64,000 nt of DNA from Anaerolineaceae bacterium (GTDB lineage: Bacteria; Chloroflexota; Anaerolineae; Aggregatilineales; Phototrophicaceae). Below, one piece after another: positions 34,224 through 42,862 of the stretch; within the stretch, counting starts at the first letter, position 1; every line of letters starts with the position of its first letter. The translations under genes and the position numbers were made by a program. The notes below the pieces were generated by a model. That model searched no databases. It saw nothing but the letters and a program-made list of their open reading frames with translations, and was not told the origin of the DNA. The stretch is taken from positions 62,001-126,000 of the forward strand of contig JACKCH010000017.1 of the NCBI GenBank assembly GCA_020634115.1. The letters are read 5' to 3'.

Positions 34224-36482
34224 ATGGATAGACGATTATTGCCTTTTCAGGGTTGGCGGCTAACGATGTTTCAGGCGGTAATGCTCGCCGTCTTTGCCAT
34301 CTTTAGCCTGCGCATGTATGAGTTCCAGGTAACTCGTTTCGATGAGGCGCGGCAGGCGGCTGACGAAAACCGCCTGAATGAGCTGCCTATCCCGGCGGAT
34401 CGTGGGGTAATTTTTGATCGCTATGACGAGACGCTGGCGAAAAACGTTCCCGCGTTTAATATCACGGTGATTCCTGCCGAACTGCCGGACAGCGAAACCG
34501 AGGTGCTGGATATTTACAACCGGCTCTCGGCGCTGGTGGATGTGCCACCCACAGCGGCCATCGCGGCGGCTTCCGGGCGCAATATCCGCAGCATTGAGGA
34601 ACTGGTCAATGAAGGCGAGAGTATCGCGCCCTTCCGCGCTGTAATTATCGCGCAGGACGTGGATTTCCATGCTGCGTTGCAGATTAATGAGGAATTGATT
34701 ACCATGCCGGGCGTGGGCGTTGAGCCGGTGGCGGTGCGGGAGTACCCGACGGGTGAACTCACGGCGCACATCATCGGCTACCTGGGGCCGATTCCGCCGG
34801 ATGAAGCGGAGACGCTCATTGAGCAGGGGTATAACCCCGCGTATGACCGGATCGGGTATGATGGCATTGAGTTCTTCCTGAACGACATTTTGCAGGGGCA
34901 GCGGGGGACACTGCTGCGCGAAGTGGATGTCGCCGGGGAAGAGCAGGGCGTCTTGACCCGGGTTGAACCCATCCCCGGTCAGAATATCCGGCTGACGCTG
35001 GATGTTGAACTGCAACAGGCCGCTGAAACCGCTTTGCGTAACCGGATCACCCTGCTGAACACCGTGAATAACCGGATTGTCAGCCAGCAGGGGGTGGTGA
35101 TCGCCATGAATCCTCAGACTGGTGAGATTCTGGCGATAGTGAGCTGGCCGAGCTATGACAACAGCCGCTTTGCCCGTTCGATTGACGTGGAGTATTACCT
35201 GGACTTGCTGAATGATCCGCTCAGGCCGCTGGTGGATAATTCCATCCGTTCGCTGTATCCGCCCGGTTCGGTGTGGAAACTCGTCACGGCGACGGGGGTT
35301 TTGCAGGAACGGGTTATTGACGCGAATTCCAACCTCTTTGACCCTGGTAGCCTCGTGATTCAGAACAAATACGCCCCCAACGACCCGGCGGCGTCGCAGA
35401 CATTTGTCTGTTGGTTGCGGAGCGGGCATGGCGCGGTGGATATGCGGCGCGGCATCGCCCAAAGCTGCGATGTTTACTTCTACCAGGTGGGTGGGGGTAA
35501 CGCGGATGTTTCGCCGCAGACGCTGCGCACCGGCGGGTTGGGGATTACTGACTTATTCCGATATGCGACAGCCCTGGGAATCGGTTCGGAGCTCGGGATT
35601 GAACTCCCCAGCGAAAACCCTGGCAGGATGCCAGATGAGGACTGGAAGCGTATCCGCTACGGAGAGAACTGGTCAACGGGGGATACGTATAACGCAGCCT
35701 TCGGTCAGGGCTATGTGACGGTCACGCCGCTGCAACTCATCAGCGCTGTTTCCGCGATTGTCAACGGTGGCACACTATACCAGCCAACGATCATCAAGGA
35801 CTTCCTGGATGCTGAACGCAACATCATTCAGCCCTTTGAGCCGCAGGTGCTTCGGACAGTCAATCTGGATATTGTCCCCCCTGGCGAGCCGCTGACGTTG
35901 CTGCTGCTGGAAGACATGATAATGAAAGGTGAAAACAGTCTGGCCTGTACCTGTGAGCCGGATAGTGACTACTATAACCCGGTGCGCTGCGACCCAGAAA
36001 ACTACCGGGGACAGGTGGATATTAACCCTGACGAGTTTGTGACCGAGATGCGCGAGTATAAAGTGCATATCCCATTGAACTATGTGTTTAACGGGGGCGT
36101 CTGCCTGCGCCAGCGGTTTGATGAAACCTACCAACCCGCTTTTGTCAACACCGCGAACATGCAGGTGATTGAACAGGGGATGCGCGATGCAGTAACCATT
36201 GGCACTGCAGAGAACGCCAATCTCTCTTATATTGAGGTAGCGGGGAAAACTGGCACGGCGGAGTACTGCGACGATATCGCCCGTCCGCTGGGGCTATGTG
36301 TGCCGGGCAATTGGCCGTCTCATGCCTGGTTTACGGCCTATGCCCCCTTTGAAAACCCGGAAATCTTGGTGATTGGCTTTGTTTATAATGGCGGCGAAGG
36401 GTCGCAGGTCGCCTTGCCTATCGTGCGAGAAACGCTGGAAGCCTATTTGCGTTTGCAAAACGAACGCGGTGCGCGGCGTTAG
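34224..36482 (+). CDS. mrdA: penicillin-binding protein 2 (elongasome transpeptidase)
   Basis: About 752 residues from ATG 34224; a GTG immediately upstream is an alternative and no strong ribosome site is seen. There is one N-terminal membrane helix (about 14-32), the PBP dimerisation domain (IPADRGVIFDRYDETLAKN) and the transpeptidase domain. Its motifs are SVWK near residue 355 (SxxK, nucleophile Ser), SCDVYFYQVG (SxD) and GKTGTAEYC (KTG). An unusual Cys-containing insert (CTCEPDSDYYNPVRCDPENY and CLRQRF) lies between SxD and KTG. It crosslinks lateral wall peptidoglycan with RodA. It lies between mreD and a membrane protein gene. Confidence 0.95.
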   Translation: MDRRLLPFQGWRLTMFQAVMLAVFAIFSLRMYEFQVTRFDEARQAADENRLNELPIPADRGVIFDRYDETLAKNVPAFNITVIPAELPDSETEVLDIYNRLSALVDVPPTAAIAAASGRNIRSIEELVNEGESIAPFRAVIIAQDVDFHAALQINEELITMPGVGVEPVAVREYPTGELTAHIIGYLGPIPPDEAETLIEQGYNPAYDRIGYDGIEFFLNDILQGQRGTLLREVDVAGEEQGVLTRVEPIPGQNIRLTLDVELQQAAETALRNRITLLNTVNNRIVSQQGVVIAMNPQTGEILAIVSWPSYDNSRFARSIDVEYYLDLLNDPLRPLVDNSIRSLYPPGSVWKLVTATGVLQERVIDANSNLFDPGSLVIQNKYAPNDPAASQTFVCWLRSGHGAVDMRRGIAQSCDVYFYQVGGGNADVSPQTLRTGGLGITDLFRYATALGIGSELGIELPSENPGRMPDEDWKRIRYGENWSTGDTYNAAFGQGYVTVTPLQLISAVSAIVNGGTLYQPTIIKDFLDAERNIIQPFEPQVLRTVNLDIVPPGEPLTLLLLEDMIMKGENSLACTCEPDSDYYNPVRCDPENYRGQVDINPDEFVTEMREYKVHIPLNYVFNGGVCLRQRFDETYQPAFVNTANMQVIEQGMRDAVTIGTAENANLSYIEVAGKTGTAEYCDDIARPLGLCVPGNWPSHAWFTAYAPFENPEILVIGFVYNGGEGSQVALPIVRETLEAYLRLQNERGARR

Positions 36483-36517
36483 GCCGCTTCTCGGGCGTGT
36501 AAACCTGTGAGGATTTT

Positions 36518-37672
36518 GTGACTGACCAATCGGTAATTTCTCCCCAGCGGGAGTTCATTGTGTACTGGCTACCCGCACTAGTCGCGGCGGGGTTAGCCGC
36601 GTTGTCATTCATGGTATTAGGCCACACGCCGCTGGTACGAGCATTAGGGCTGGCAGGGGCTGTTGCTGGCATCACGCTCACGGTGCGACGTTTAGGCGGT
36701 GTCCTGGCGGTGATGGGCGGATTGGCGCTGGCGTTCAGCCCGGCTTTCTGGTCGCAAACAGGCGGCTCAACTAGCTCGACGCTGGAAGTCATTGCTGTTC
36801 TGCTGGGCATCGTGGCTGTGGTTACGGTGCTGGCGGTGGCTTTGAGCAAGCGCCCAGTGATTGGGGTCGGTATTGGCGTGGCGCTGTTCGCCGTGCTGTT
36901 CTGGTTGGTAGTGGGTACGTCACAGAGCTTGCGTTTAACCACGTTGTTCACCGCCTGGGTGTTGTATCTGCTGGTGGATGCCCTGCGGACGAGCAATCCG
37001 CGACCTGATGGCCCGCCGCCAAAGCCACTGCGCCTGCGCCATACTGCCGGTTTGCTGTTGTTGTTGGCACTGGGAGTGGTGAATGACCCGCTGGTTTTGT
37101 TGCTCACCCCGGCGGTGGCACTCGGTTGGTCATTGGCACAGCCCTCAGTTTCGCGCGGGTACTGGCTGCTGTTGGTGCTGGTCGCTGCTTTCGGAACCTA
37201 TACTCTGGCGGAAACCTATCTGAATTCGGGCTGGTGGCTTTACCCGGCGGCACAGGCAGAGGTTGGTGGAATCCGCGTGCCGTTCATGATGGCCGATGGC
37301 TGGCGGGAGGGGGTGCGCTGGCTTTACCTGTTCCGGTTAGTGATTGAGCAGTTTACCCTCGTAGGTGTGCTGCTGGGTGTGTTAGGGGTGGCACGTTTGG
37401 CACGCTGGTATCCGCCGATGGGCGTGGTGACAATGGCTGTGTATGCGGCTTACGCGCTGTTCGGCCTGATGTACTTCGGCAAAGACAGCGCCGTTTTGCT
37501 GTTACCCCTCCTGATGACGCAGGTCATCTGGATGACCTACGCGGCCTATACGTTGGGGGAGTGGCTCAAGAAAAGTCTGCACCAGGAATCCGGTTTGGTG
37601 CGGTGGGTGGCACCGGCGGCGTATACGCTGCTTCCAGCGCTGCTGCTGCTGCGCATTCTGGGCAGGGTGTAG
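36518..37672 (+). CDS. multi-pass membrane protein of unknown function in the shape cluster
   Basis: 384 residues, GTG start with GAGGA upstream. About ten hydrophobic helices, short loops and no enzyme motif I recognise; one loop (LYLLVDALRTSNPRPDGPPPKPLRLRH is the stretch, residues about 145-170) is basic. The segment DGWREGVRWLYLFRLVIEQF sits before the last four helices. Because it lies 35 bases after mrdA and 78 bases before minC, it is probably expressed with the elongasome genes. It could be a transferase of the GT-C type or a lipid-related protein; I cannot say which. Confidence 0.7.
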   Translation: MTDQSVISPQREFIVYWLPALVAAGLAALSFMVLGHTPLVRALGLAGAVAGITLTVRRLGGVLAVMGGLALAFSPAFWSQTGGSTSSTLEVIAVLLGIVAVVTVLAVALSKRPVIGVGIGVALFAVLFWLVVGTSQSLRLTTLFTAWVLYLLVDALRTSNPRPDGPPPKPLRLRHTAGLLLLLALGVVNDPLVLLLTPAVALGWSLAQPSVSRGYWLLLVLVAAFGTYTLAETYLNSGWWLYPAAQAEVGGIRVPFMMADGWREGVRWLYLFRLVIEQFTLVGVLLGVLGVARLARWYPPMGVVTMAVYAAYALFGLMYFGKDSAVLLLPLLMTQVIWMTYAAYTLGEWLKKSLHQESGLVRWVAPAAYTLLPALLLLRILGRV

Positions 37673-37750
37673 CGCCAATAAGAAAAATGAGTATGATGTA
37701 AACATGGATGTATATTTCATGCCCTGGCGTCATATATTGCAGGTTGATTA

Positions 37751-38440
37751 ATGATACAAGATCAAAAAGTGATTATTAAAGGGATTCGGGATGGATTGCT
37801 TATATCGCTGAGTCCAACTGATGAATGGCTGGTGATTACGGCTGAATTGGCGACCAAAATTGACCAGCAGGCCGCTTTTTACGCCGGTGCGAAAGTGACC
37901 GTGGACGTTGGTGAGCGCCCTGTGCCAAAGTATGAATTGGGTACGCTCAAAGCCTTGCTGGAACGGCGGGGTTTGACTCTCTGGTCTGTCCTCAGCGACA
38001 GCGAAACCACCATTGATTCCGCCCAGTCGCTCGACCTCAAAACCAGCACGGCCAACCCGATTCCGGGGCGTGAGTCCAGTGAAGGGTCAGAGACGAATCC
38101 GGAAGAAATGGGGACTCCCGGCGTCCTGCTCAAGCGCACGCTGCGGAATGGCCGCGTGGTACGCAGCAGCGGGCATGTCATTATTTATGGGGACGTGAAT
38201 CCGGGTGCGGAGATTATCGCCGGAGGAGACGTAATCATATGGGGGCGGTTGCGAGGCATGGTTCATGCCGGGGTAGATGGCGACGAAACGGCGGTGGTGT
38301 GCGCGCTGGATATGATGCCGACCCAGCTTCGGATCGCCGGGCACATCGTGACTTCGCCCCCCGACAAGCGACGGAAACCGAGGCCGGAAGTGGCTTATGT
38401 TTACAACAATCAGATTGTAGTGGACGCCTGGAAATACTGA
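37751..38440 (+). CDS. minC: septum site-determining protein MinC
   Basis: 229 residues. The N-terminal MinC domain (1-85; VIIKGIRDGLLISLSPTD, LGTLKALLERRGLTLWSV) inhibits FtsZ polymer. A linker of about 45 residues is rich in Ser and Glu. The C-terminal beta-helix (about 120-229; RTLRNGRVVRSSGHVIIYGD, VNPGAEIIAGGDVIIWGRLRGMVHAG) dimerises and binds MinD. It is 56 bases before minD. All signatures are normal. Confidence 0.95.
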   Translation: MIQDQKVIIKGIRDGLLISLSPTDEWLVITAELATKIDQQAAFYAGAKVTVDVGERPVPKYELGTLKALLERRGLTLWSVLSDSETTIDSAQSLDLKTSTANPIPGRESSEGSETNPEEMGTPGVLLKRTLRNGRVVRSSGHVIIYGDVNPGAEIIAGGDVIIWGRLRGMVHAGVDGDETAVVCALDMMPTQLRIAGHIVTSPPDKRRKPRPEVAYVYNNQIVVDAWKY

Positions 38441-38496
38441 TTCAGGGCAAAGGGGCATCGTGAACAACTTTTCGTGTTGGAAAGGGTACTGATAAG

Positions 38497-39306
38497 ATGG
38501 GGGCAAAGGCCGTTACCGTTACATCCGGTAAGGGGGGCGTGGGCAAGACAACCGCAACCGCAAACCTGGGTATCGCACTGGCGCGGATGAATAAGCGTGT
38601 GGTGCTGATTGACGCGGATATTGGGCTGCGAAACCTGGATGTGGTCATGGGGTTGGAAAATCGGATTGTGTATGACCTGGTGGACGTAGTGGAAGGGCGC
38701 TGCCAACTGCGCCAGGCCATGATTAAGCACAAACAATTCCCTGATCTGTTTTTGATTCCGGCGGCGCAGACCCGCGACAAAACGGCGGTCAGCCCGGCGG
38801 ATATGATCCAGTTGACTGACAAGATGCGTGGTGAGTTCGACTATATCATCATCGATTCACCGGCAGGGATTGAGCGTGGTTTCCGTAATGCCGTCGCGCC
38901 CGCCGATGAAGTGCTGATTGTCACTAACCCTGAAGTTTCGGCAGTTCGTGATGCTGACCGGATTATCGGCCTGCTGGAAGCCAATAACAAAGGCCCCGGC
39001 AAGCTTATCCTGAACCGGGTGAAGCCGGAGATGGTACGCAAAGGGGATATGCTTTCTGCTGCCGATGTTACCGATATTCTGGCAATTAAGTTGATCGGCG
39101 TCGTGCCGGAAGACCCGACGGTGATTCCCGCCTCCAACAGCGGCGTTCCTGTGATCCTCAATGAAAATTCCCGCGCTGGCTTGGCGTTTCGCAACATCGC
39201 CCGGCGCTTGAACGGCGAGAATGTGCCATTCATGCAGATGACCGAAGAAACGGGGTTCTTCCAAAAAATCGCACGGAGGTTTACCGGCGGTTCAAACGGT
39301 CAATAA
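38497..39306 (+). CDS. minD: septum site-determining ATPase MinD
   Basis: 269 residues. The deviant Walker A motif is SGKGGVGKTTATANLG (9-24), followed by VLIDADIGLRNLDVVMGLEN and DYIIIDSPAGIERGF. The C-terminal amphipathic helix FFQKIARRF is the membrane-targeting sequence. MinD recruits MinC to the membrane and is released by MinE. It starts after a GAAAGGG site and ends 13 bases before minE. Confidence 0.97.
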   Translation: MGAKAVTVTSGKGGVGKTTATANLGIALARMNKRVVLIDADIGLRNLDVVMGLENRIVYDLVDVVEGRCQLRQAMIKHKQFPDLFLIPAAQTRDKTAVSPADMIQLTDKMRGEFDYIIIDSPAGIERGFRNAVAPADEVLIVTNPEVSAVRDADRIIGLLEANNKGPGKLILNRVKPEMVRKGDMLSAADVTDILAIKLIGVVPEDPTVIPASNSGVPVILNENSRAGLAFRNIARRLNGENVPFMQMTEETGFFQKIARRFTGGSNGQ

Positions 39307-39319
39307 GAGGAGAGGGGAT

Positions 39320-39646
39320 ATGCCTGGGTTTTTTGACCGCTTACGCGGGCGCTCATCCAATAAAAGCAGTAGTTCACTTGCCAAAGAACGGCTGCAAGTG
39401 ATCCTGGTGCATGACCGTATCAGTCTGCCGCAGGAAAAGCTGCAAGCCATGAAGGAAGAAATCCTGGCCGTGATCTCGAAGTATGTCTCGGTGCGCGGCG
39501 AGGACGTGGACATCGCCCTCCAGCATCGCAACCGGGGCAACCTGTTGATCGCTGAAATTCCGTTTTCCCAGCGGGATGATGGAGTGAAAGATGAAGCCCG
39601 CCTGCGGATGGCGCATGAAGGCAGCCTGGATGATGATGATGCGTAA
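39320..39646 (+). CDS. minE: cell division topological specificity factor MinE
   Basis: 108 residues, slightly longer than the usual 85-95. The membrane-binding start (MPGFFDRLRGR) precedes the anti-MinCD helix AKERLQVILVHDR (about 20-32), then the dimer domain with LQAMKEEILAVISKYVSV and VDIALQHR. The acidic tail ends DDDDA. The ribosome site is AGGAGAGGGG, immediately upstream. It releases MinD from the membrane and sets the position of division. Confidence 0.95.
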   Translation: MPGFFDRLRGRSSNKSSSSLAKERLQVILVHDRISLPQEKLQAMKEEILAVISKYVSVRGEDVDIALQHRNRGNLLIAEIPFSQRDDGVKDEARLRMAHEGSLDDDDA

Positions 39647-39660
39647 TTGATGAGTAATCC

Positions 39661-39689
39661 TTCAACAGACTGTCCCGGTTCGCTATAAT
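39661..39689 (+). promoter_or_regulatory. putative promoter of rodA
   Basis: TATAAT at 39684-39689, with TTCAAC at 39661-39666 (weak -35, 17 bp spacer), is 39 bases before the rodA ATG. It suggests that rodA can be transcribed apart from the min genes. Confidence 0.45.
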
Positions 39690-39727
39690 GGGGTCTTGAA
39701 TGCAGGCGTATTGGAAGTGAAAGCCCC

Positions 39728-40831
39728 ATGTCCCAGACCGGGAGTTTCTGGAAGCAGTTCGACTTCATCCTCTTTGCCGCGATTTTGCTGCTGATCGTTT
39801 TTGGTATTTTGATGATCGCCAGCACGACACGCGGCGCGATTGACCCTGACCTCATCAGCCGCGTTCCCGACCAGATTCTGTACGCCGTAATCGGTATTGT
39901 GATGGTAATCGCTCTGGCAGCGGTAGATTACCGGTTGCTTGGCGGTCTGCACATGTGGCTGTACCTCCTAATGGTTGGCCTGCTGGTGCTGGTGCGCTTC
40001 CTCGGTGTGGAAGGCGATGCCGGGTCGCAGCGGTGGATTAACCTGGGTATCCGCATCCAGCCTTCGGAAATCGGCAAAATCGTGATTATCATCACCCTGG
40101 GGTATCACCTGTCGCGGAATTATCAAAAACTGGACAGCTTGAAGGGTGTGTTCATGTCCCTGGTCCACATGGGGCCGCCAACGGCGCTGATTTTCCTCCA
40201 GCCGAACCTGGGGACGACAATTGTCTTTCTGGTGATCTGGTTTACGCTGATCTGGGCGGCAGGGCTGCGTTTGCGACATATCGGCCTGTTTTTGCTCATT
40301 TTGCTGGTTGGCGCCCCGATTTTATGGACACAGATGGAAGATTACCAGAAATCCCGCATCACCACCTTCCTCTTCCCGGAGGCTGAAGAAAACTCCGACG
40401 CGGTGTATAACATTCGTCAGGCGCGTATTGCCATTGGCAATGGTGGCCTATTCGGTAAGGGCTATGGGAATGGCAGTCAGACTCAGCTTCGTTTCCTGCG
40501 TGTGCGCCATACCGACTTTATTTTCAGCGCGATTGCTGAGGAATTCGGCCTGGTGGGGGGGATAGCCGTGCTGGGCGTGCTGGGGCTGGTGATTATGCGC
40601 ATCCTGCAGGGGGCGCGTATGGCCGCCGATCCGTTGGGGAGCATGATCTGTTATGGCGTGGCGGCGATTATCTTTTTCCAGACGGCGGTTTCGGTGGGGA
40701 TGAATCTCAACATGCTCCCGGTGACTGGGCTGACTTTGCCATTTATCAGTTCAGGTGGCACATCGCTGCTTTCGATGCTGGCCGGAGTCGGCCTGGCTGA
40801 AAGTGTGATTATCCGCCGCCGCCGCGTGTAG
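39728..40831 (+). CDS. rodA: peptidoglycan glycosyltransferase RodA
   Basis: 367 residues of the SEDS family. About ten membrane helices; conserved segments include DAGSQRWINLGIRIQPSEIGK (the catalytic Asp lies in the long loop that follows in SEDS proteins), IFLQPNLGTTIVFLVIW and ISSGGTSLLSMLAGVGL at the C-terminus. It polymerises glycan from lipid II together with PBP2. It is last gene of the shape and Min cluster; followed by 215 bases with one hairpin before gltX. Confidence 0.95.
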   Translation: MSQTGSFWKQFDFILFAAILLLIVFGILMIASTTRGAIDPDLISRVPDQILYAVIGIVMVIALAAVDYRLLGGLHMWLYLLMVGLLVLVRFLGVEGDAGSQRWINLGIRIQPSEIGKIVIIITLGYHLSRNYQKLDSLKGVFMSLVHMGPPTALIFLQPNLGTTIVFLVIWFTLIWAAGLRLRHIGLFLLILLVGAPILWTQMEDYQKSRITTFLFPEAEENSDAVYNIRQARIAIGNGGLFGKGYGNGSQTQLRFLRVRHTDFIFSAIAEEFGLVGGIAVLGVLGLVIMRILQGARMAADPLGSMICYGVAAIIFFQTAVSVGMNLNMLPVTGLTLPFISSGGTSLLSMLAGVGLAESVIIRRRRV

Positions 40832-40936
40832 GCGATAACAGCCTGTTAGCATCTTAGCGGGTTAGCCCACCTGAAAATGGCGTTTGTTGGGGTCAGTGGA
40901 TGTGCCGTTGCACGTCCCTGCGAGCGCTGGTTGTAG

Positions 40937-40956
40937 GGACGCCCAACGGGGCGTCC
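40937..40956. repeat. intergenic GGACGCCC hairpin
   Basis: GGACGCCC (40937-40944) and GGGCGTCC (40949-40956), preceded by GTAG, form a perfect 8-base stem with a 4-base loop. It lies between rodA and gltX. No other feature is seen in 40832-41046. It is the same style as the hairpins at 1762 and 17321. Confidence 0.5.
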
Positions 40957-41046
40957 GCCGAAACAAGAGGATTTACATCCATTCCGGGGAACATTCACCC
41001 CGAGCATAATCACCTAAAGTATCACCATTGAACAAGGAGTAATTGC

Positions 41047-42537
41047 GTGACCACTGTACGCACCCGTTTTGCGCCCAGCCCGACTGGTTCGCTGCATATT
41101 GGCAATCTGCGTTCCGCCCTATTTAGCTGGCTGTTCGCCCGGCATCACGGCGGCCAATTCATCCTGCGGATTGAGGATACTGACCAGAAACGGTTTGATC
41201 CGAATGCATTTGCGATTCTGGTCGAGGCGCTGCGTTGGACAGGGTTGGAATGGGATGAAGGCCCGGATATTGGCGGCCCGTATGGGCCTTATGTCCAGTC
41301 GGAACGACTCCCGTTGTACCAGGAGTGGGGCAACTGGCTGGTTGAGCACGACCATGCTTATCGCTGCTACTGCACCGAAGAACGGCTGGAGCAGGTCAAC
41401 CAGGAAAAAATCACCCGCAAGGAAGCGCCGGGCTATGACCGCCACTGTCGTAATCTTTCGGCGGAAGAACGGGCCAAGAATGACGCGGCGGGGTTGCCAT
41501 ACGTGATTCGCTTCAAGATGCCGCTGGACGGGCAGACGGTGGTGCCGGATGCAATACGCGGCGATGTGGTGTTTGAGAATAACCTCTTGCAGGATGCGGT
41601 GTTGCTGAAATCCGACGGTTTCCCGACGTATCATCTGGCGGTGATTGTAGATGACCATCTGATGAAGATTTCGCACGTCACACGCTCGAATGAATGGCTG
41701 TCCTCTGCGCCGCTGCATGTGCAGCTTTACGAGGCGTTTGGCTGGGAAACTCCGGTCTTTGTTCATCTGCCTCTGCTATTGAATCCCGATGGCAAAGGGA
41801 AGATGAGTAAGCGTAAACCGCCCCGTGATAAACACGGCAATCTCATTCCGGTGATGGTGCATGATTACATGCGTGCCGGGTACTTACCAGAGGCGCTAAC
41901 GAATTTCCTGGCGAATACCGGTTGGAATTTTGGCGATGAACGCGAAGTGTTCTCGATGGCAGAGGCTGCTGAACGGTTTGATTTGTCCCGTCTCAATCCG
42001 GCCAATAGTGCCTTCACCTCGGAAAAGCTGGACTGGCTGAACGGTGAACATATCCGTGCGTTGCCGCTGGATGAACTGGCGCGGCGGCTGCAGCAACCGT
42101 TGGAAGATGCCGGGCTAACGGTGGACGATGCGAAGTTATTGCAGATCGCGCCCGTTGTACAGACCCGTCTGAAGACGCTGAACGATGTGGTGGACTTTGC
42201 CGGTTTCTTCTTCCATTCTGAGTTTCTCAAGCCCCAGCCGGAAGACCTGATTCAGAAGAAAATGGACGCGACCAGTACCCGTGCGATGCTGGCGGCTTCG
42301 CTCCCGGTGCTGGAAGGGCTGGATGATTTTTCAGCAGCCAGCCAACTCGCGGCGATGGACGCGCTCACGGGTGAGTTAGGGGTATCGCGCAGTCAGTTAT
42401 TCGGCGGGCTGCGGGTGGCCGTTACCGGGCAGCGGGTTTCAACCCCGACCTTTGAGACGATGGAAATCCTGGGCAAGCCCGAATCGCTGCGGCGTATCCA
42501 GATTGCCTTAGATATTCTGGATTCTGGTGCGGCTTAA
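41047..42537 (+). CDS. gltX: glutamyl-tRNA synthetase
   Basis: 496 residues, GTG start with AAGGAG upstream. It charges tRNA-Glu (and tRNA-Gln in organisms using the amidotransferase route). The class I signatures are PTGSLHIGNLR (HIGH box, residues 11-21) and KGKMSKRK (KMSKS box, about 254-261). The discriminating region YCTEERLEQ and the C-terminal anticodon-binding helical domain (about 330-496) are complete. Length is normal. A tRNA-Gln gene follows 45 bases downstream; its anticodon CUG is discussed there. Confidence 0.96.
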   Translation: MTTVRTRFAPSPTGSLHIGNLRSALFSWLFARHHGGQFILRIEDTDQKRFDPNAFAILVEALRWTGLEWDEGPDIGGPYGPYVQSERLPLYQEWGNWLVEHDHAYRCYCTEERLEQVNQEKITRKEAPGYDRHCRNLSAEERAKNDAAGLPYVIRFKMPLDGQTVVPDAIRGDVVFENNLLQDAVLLKSDGFPTYHLAVIVDDHLMKISHVTRSNEWLSSAPLHVQLYEAFGWETPVFVHLPLLLNPDGKGKMSKRKPPRDKHGNLIPVMVHDYMRAGYLPEALTNFLANTGWNFGDEREVFSMAEAAERFDLSRLNPANSAFTSEKLDWLNGEHIRALPLDELARRLQQPLEDAGLTVDDAKLLQIAPVVQTRLKTLNDVVDFAGFFFHSEFLKPQPEDLIQKKMDATSTRAMLAASLPVLEGLDDFSAASQLAAMDALTGELGVSRSQLFGGLRVAVTGQRVSTPTFETMEILGKPESLRRIQIALDILDSGAA

Positions 42538-42540
42538 GGC

Positions 42541-42569
42541 TTGAAATGCCATGAAGGGCGTGCTAGAAT
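42541..42569 (+). promoter_or_regulatory. promoter of tRNA-Gln
   Basis: TTGAAA (42541-42546), a 17 bp spacer, and an extended -10 TGCTAGAAT (42561-42569) lie 13 bases before the tRNA. The quality is high compared with other promoters in the window and lets the tRNA be made apart from gltX. Confidence 0.75.
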
Positions 42570-42582
42570 GCACTTCATCCTT

Positions 42583-42653
42583 TGGGGGATAGTTCAACGG
42601 CAGAACGGCAGGTTCTGGCCCTGTTAATCTTGGTTCGAATCCAGGTCCCCCAG
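42583..42653 (+). tRNA. tRNA-Gln (anticodon CUG)
   Basis: 71 bases. Acceptor arms TGGGGGA and TCCCCCA pair fully. The D arm is GTTC to GAAC, the anticodon stem is GCAGG/CCTGT with loop TTCTGGC (anticodon CTG), and the T arm is CTTGG/CCAGG with loop TTCGAAT. The discriminator is G. CCA is not encoded. The acceptor starts with a T-A pair, typical of tRNA-Gln. Confidence 0.93.
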
Positions 42654-42658
42654 CTTAG

Positions 42659-42690
42659 AAAACCAGCGGCTTCACAAGCGCTGGTTTTTT
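42659..42690 (+). terminator. rho-independent terminator of tRNA-Gln
   Basis: AAAACCAGCG (42659-42668), a 10-base loop, then CGCTGGTTTTTT (42679-42690). Strong stem with T-run, 5 bases after the tRNA. The remaining bases to 42862 hold no gene that I can support. Confidence 0.9.
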
Positions 42691-42862
42691 GTTTGTGGTC
42701 TGTCCTCTCTGCGGCGGTTCACCTTGTGTATTTCATTAGTCAAATCTTTCAGATACGCGAATGGTGTCCGCCAAACTGGGGTAAGGTCGAAGCAACGATC
42801 AATATGCGATGCGCCGGGGCAGAAAGCAGTGCGCTGGTTGTCGCTGAATGGTGCTGATGGCC

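Noticed and set aside
34260..35462. 400-codon minus-strand frame inside mrdA
   Set aside because: Shadow of the PBP2 gene, which has all its catalytic motifs.
42582..42857. 91-codon plus-strand frame over the tRNA
   Set aside because: It covers tRNA-Gln and its terminator, so it is not a gene.
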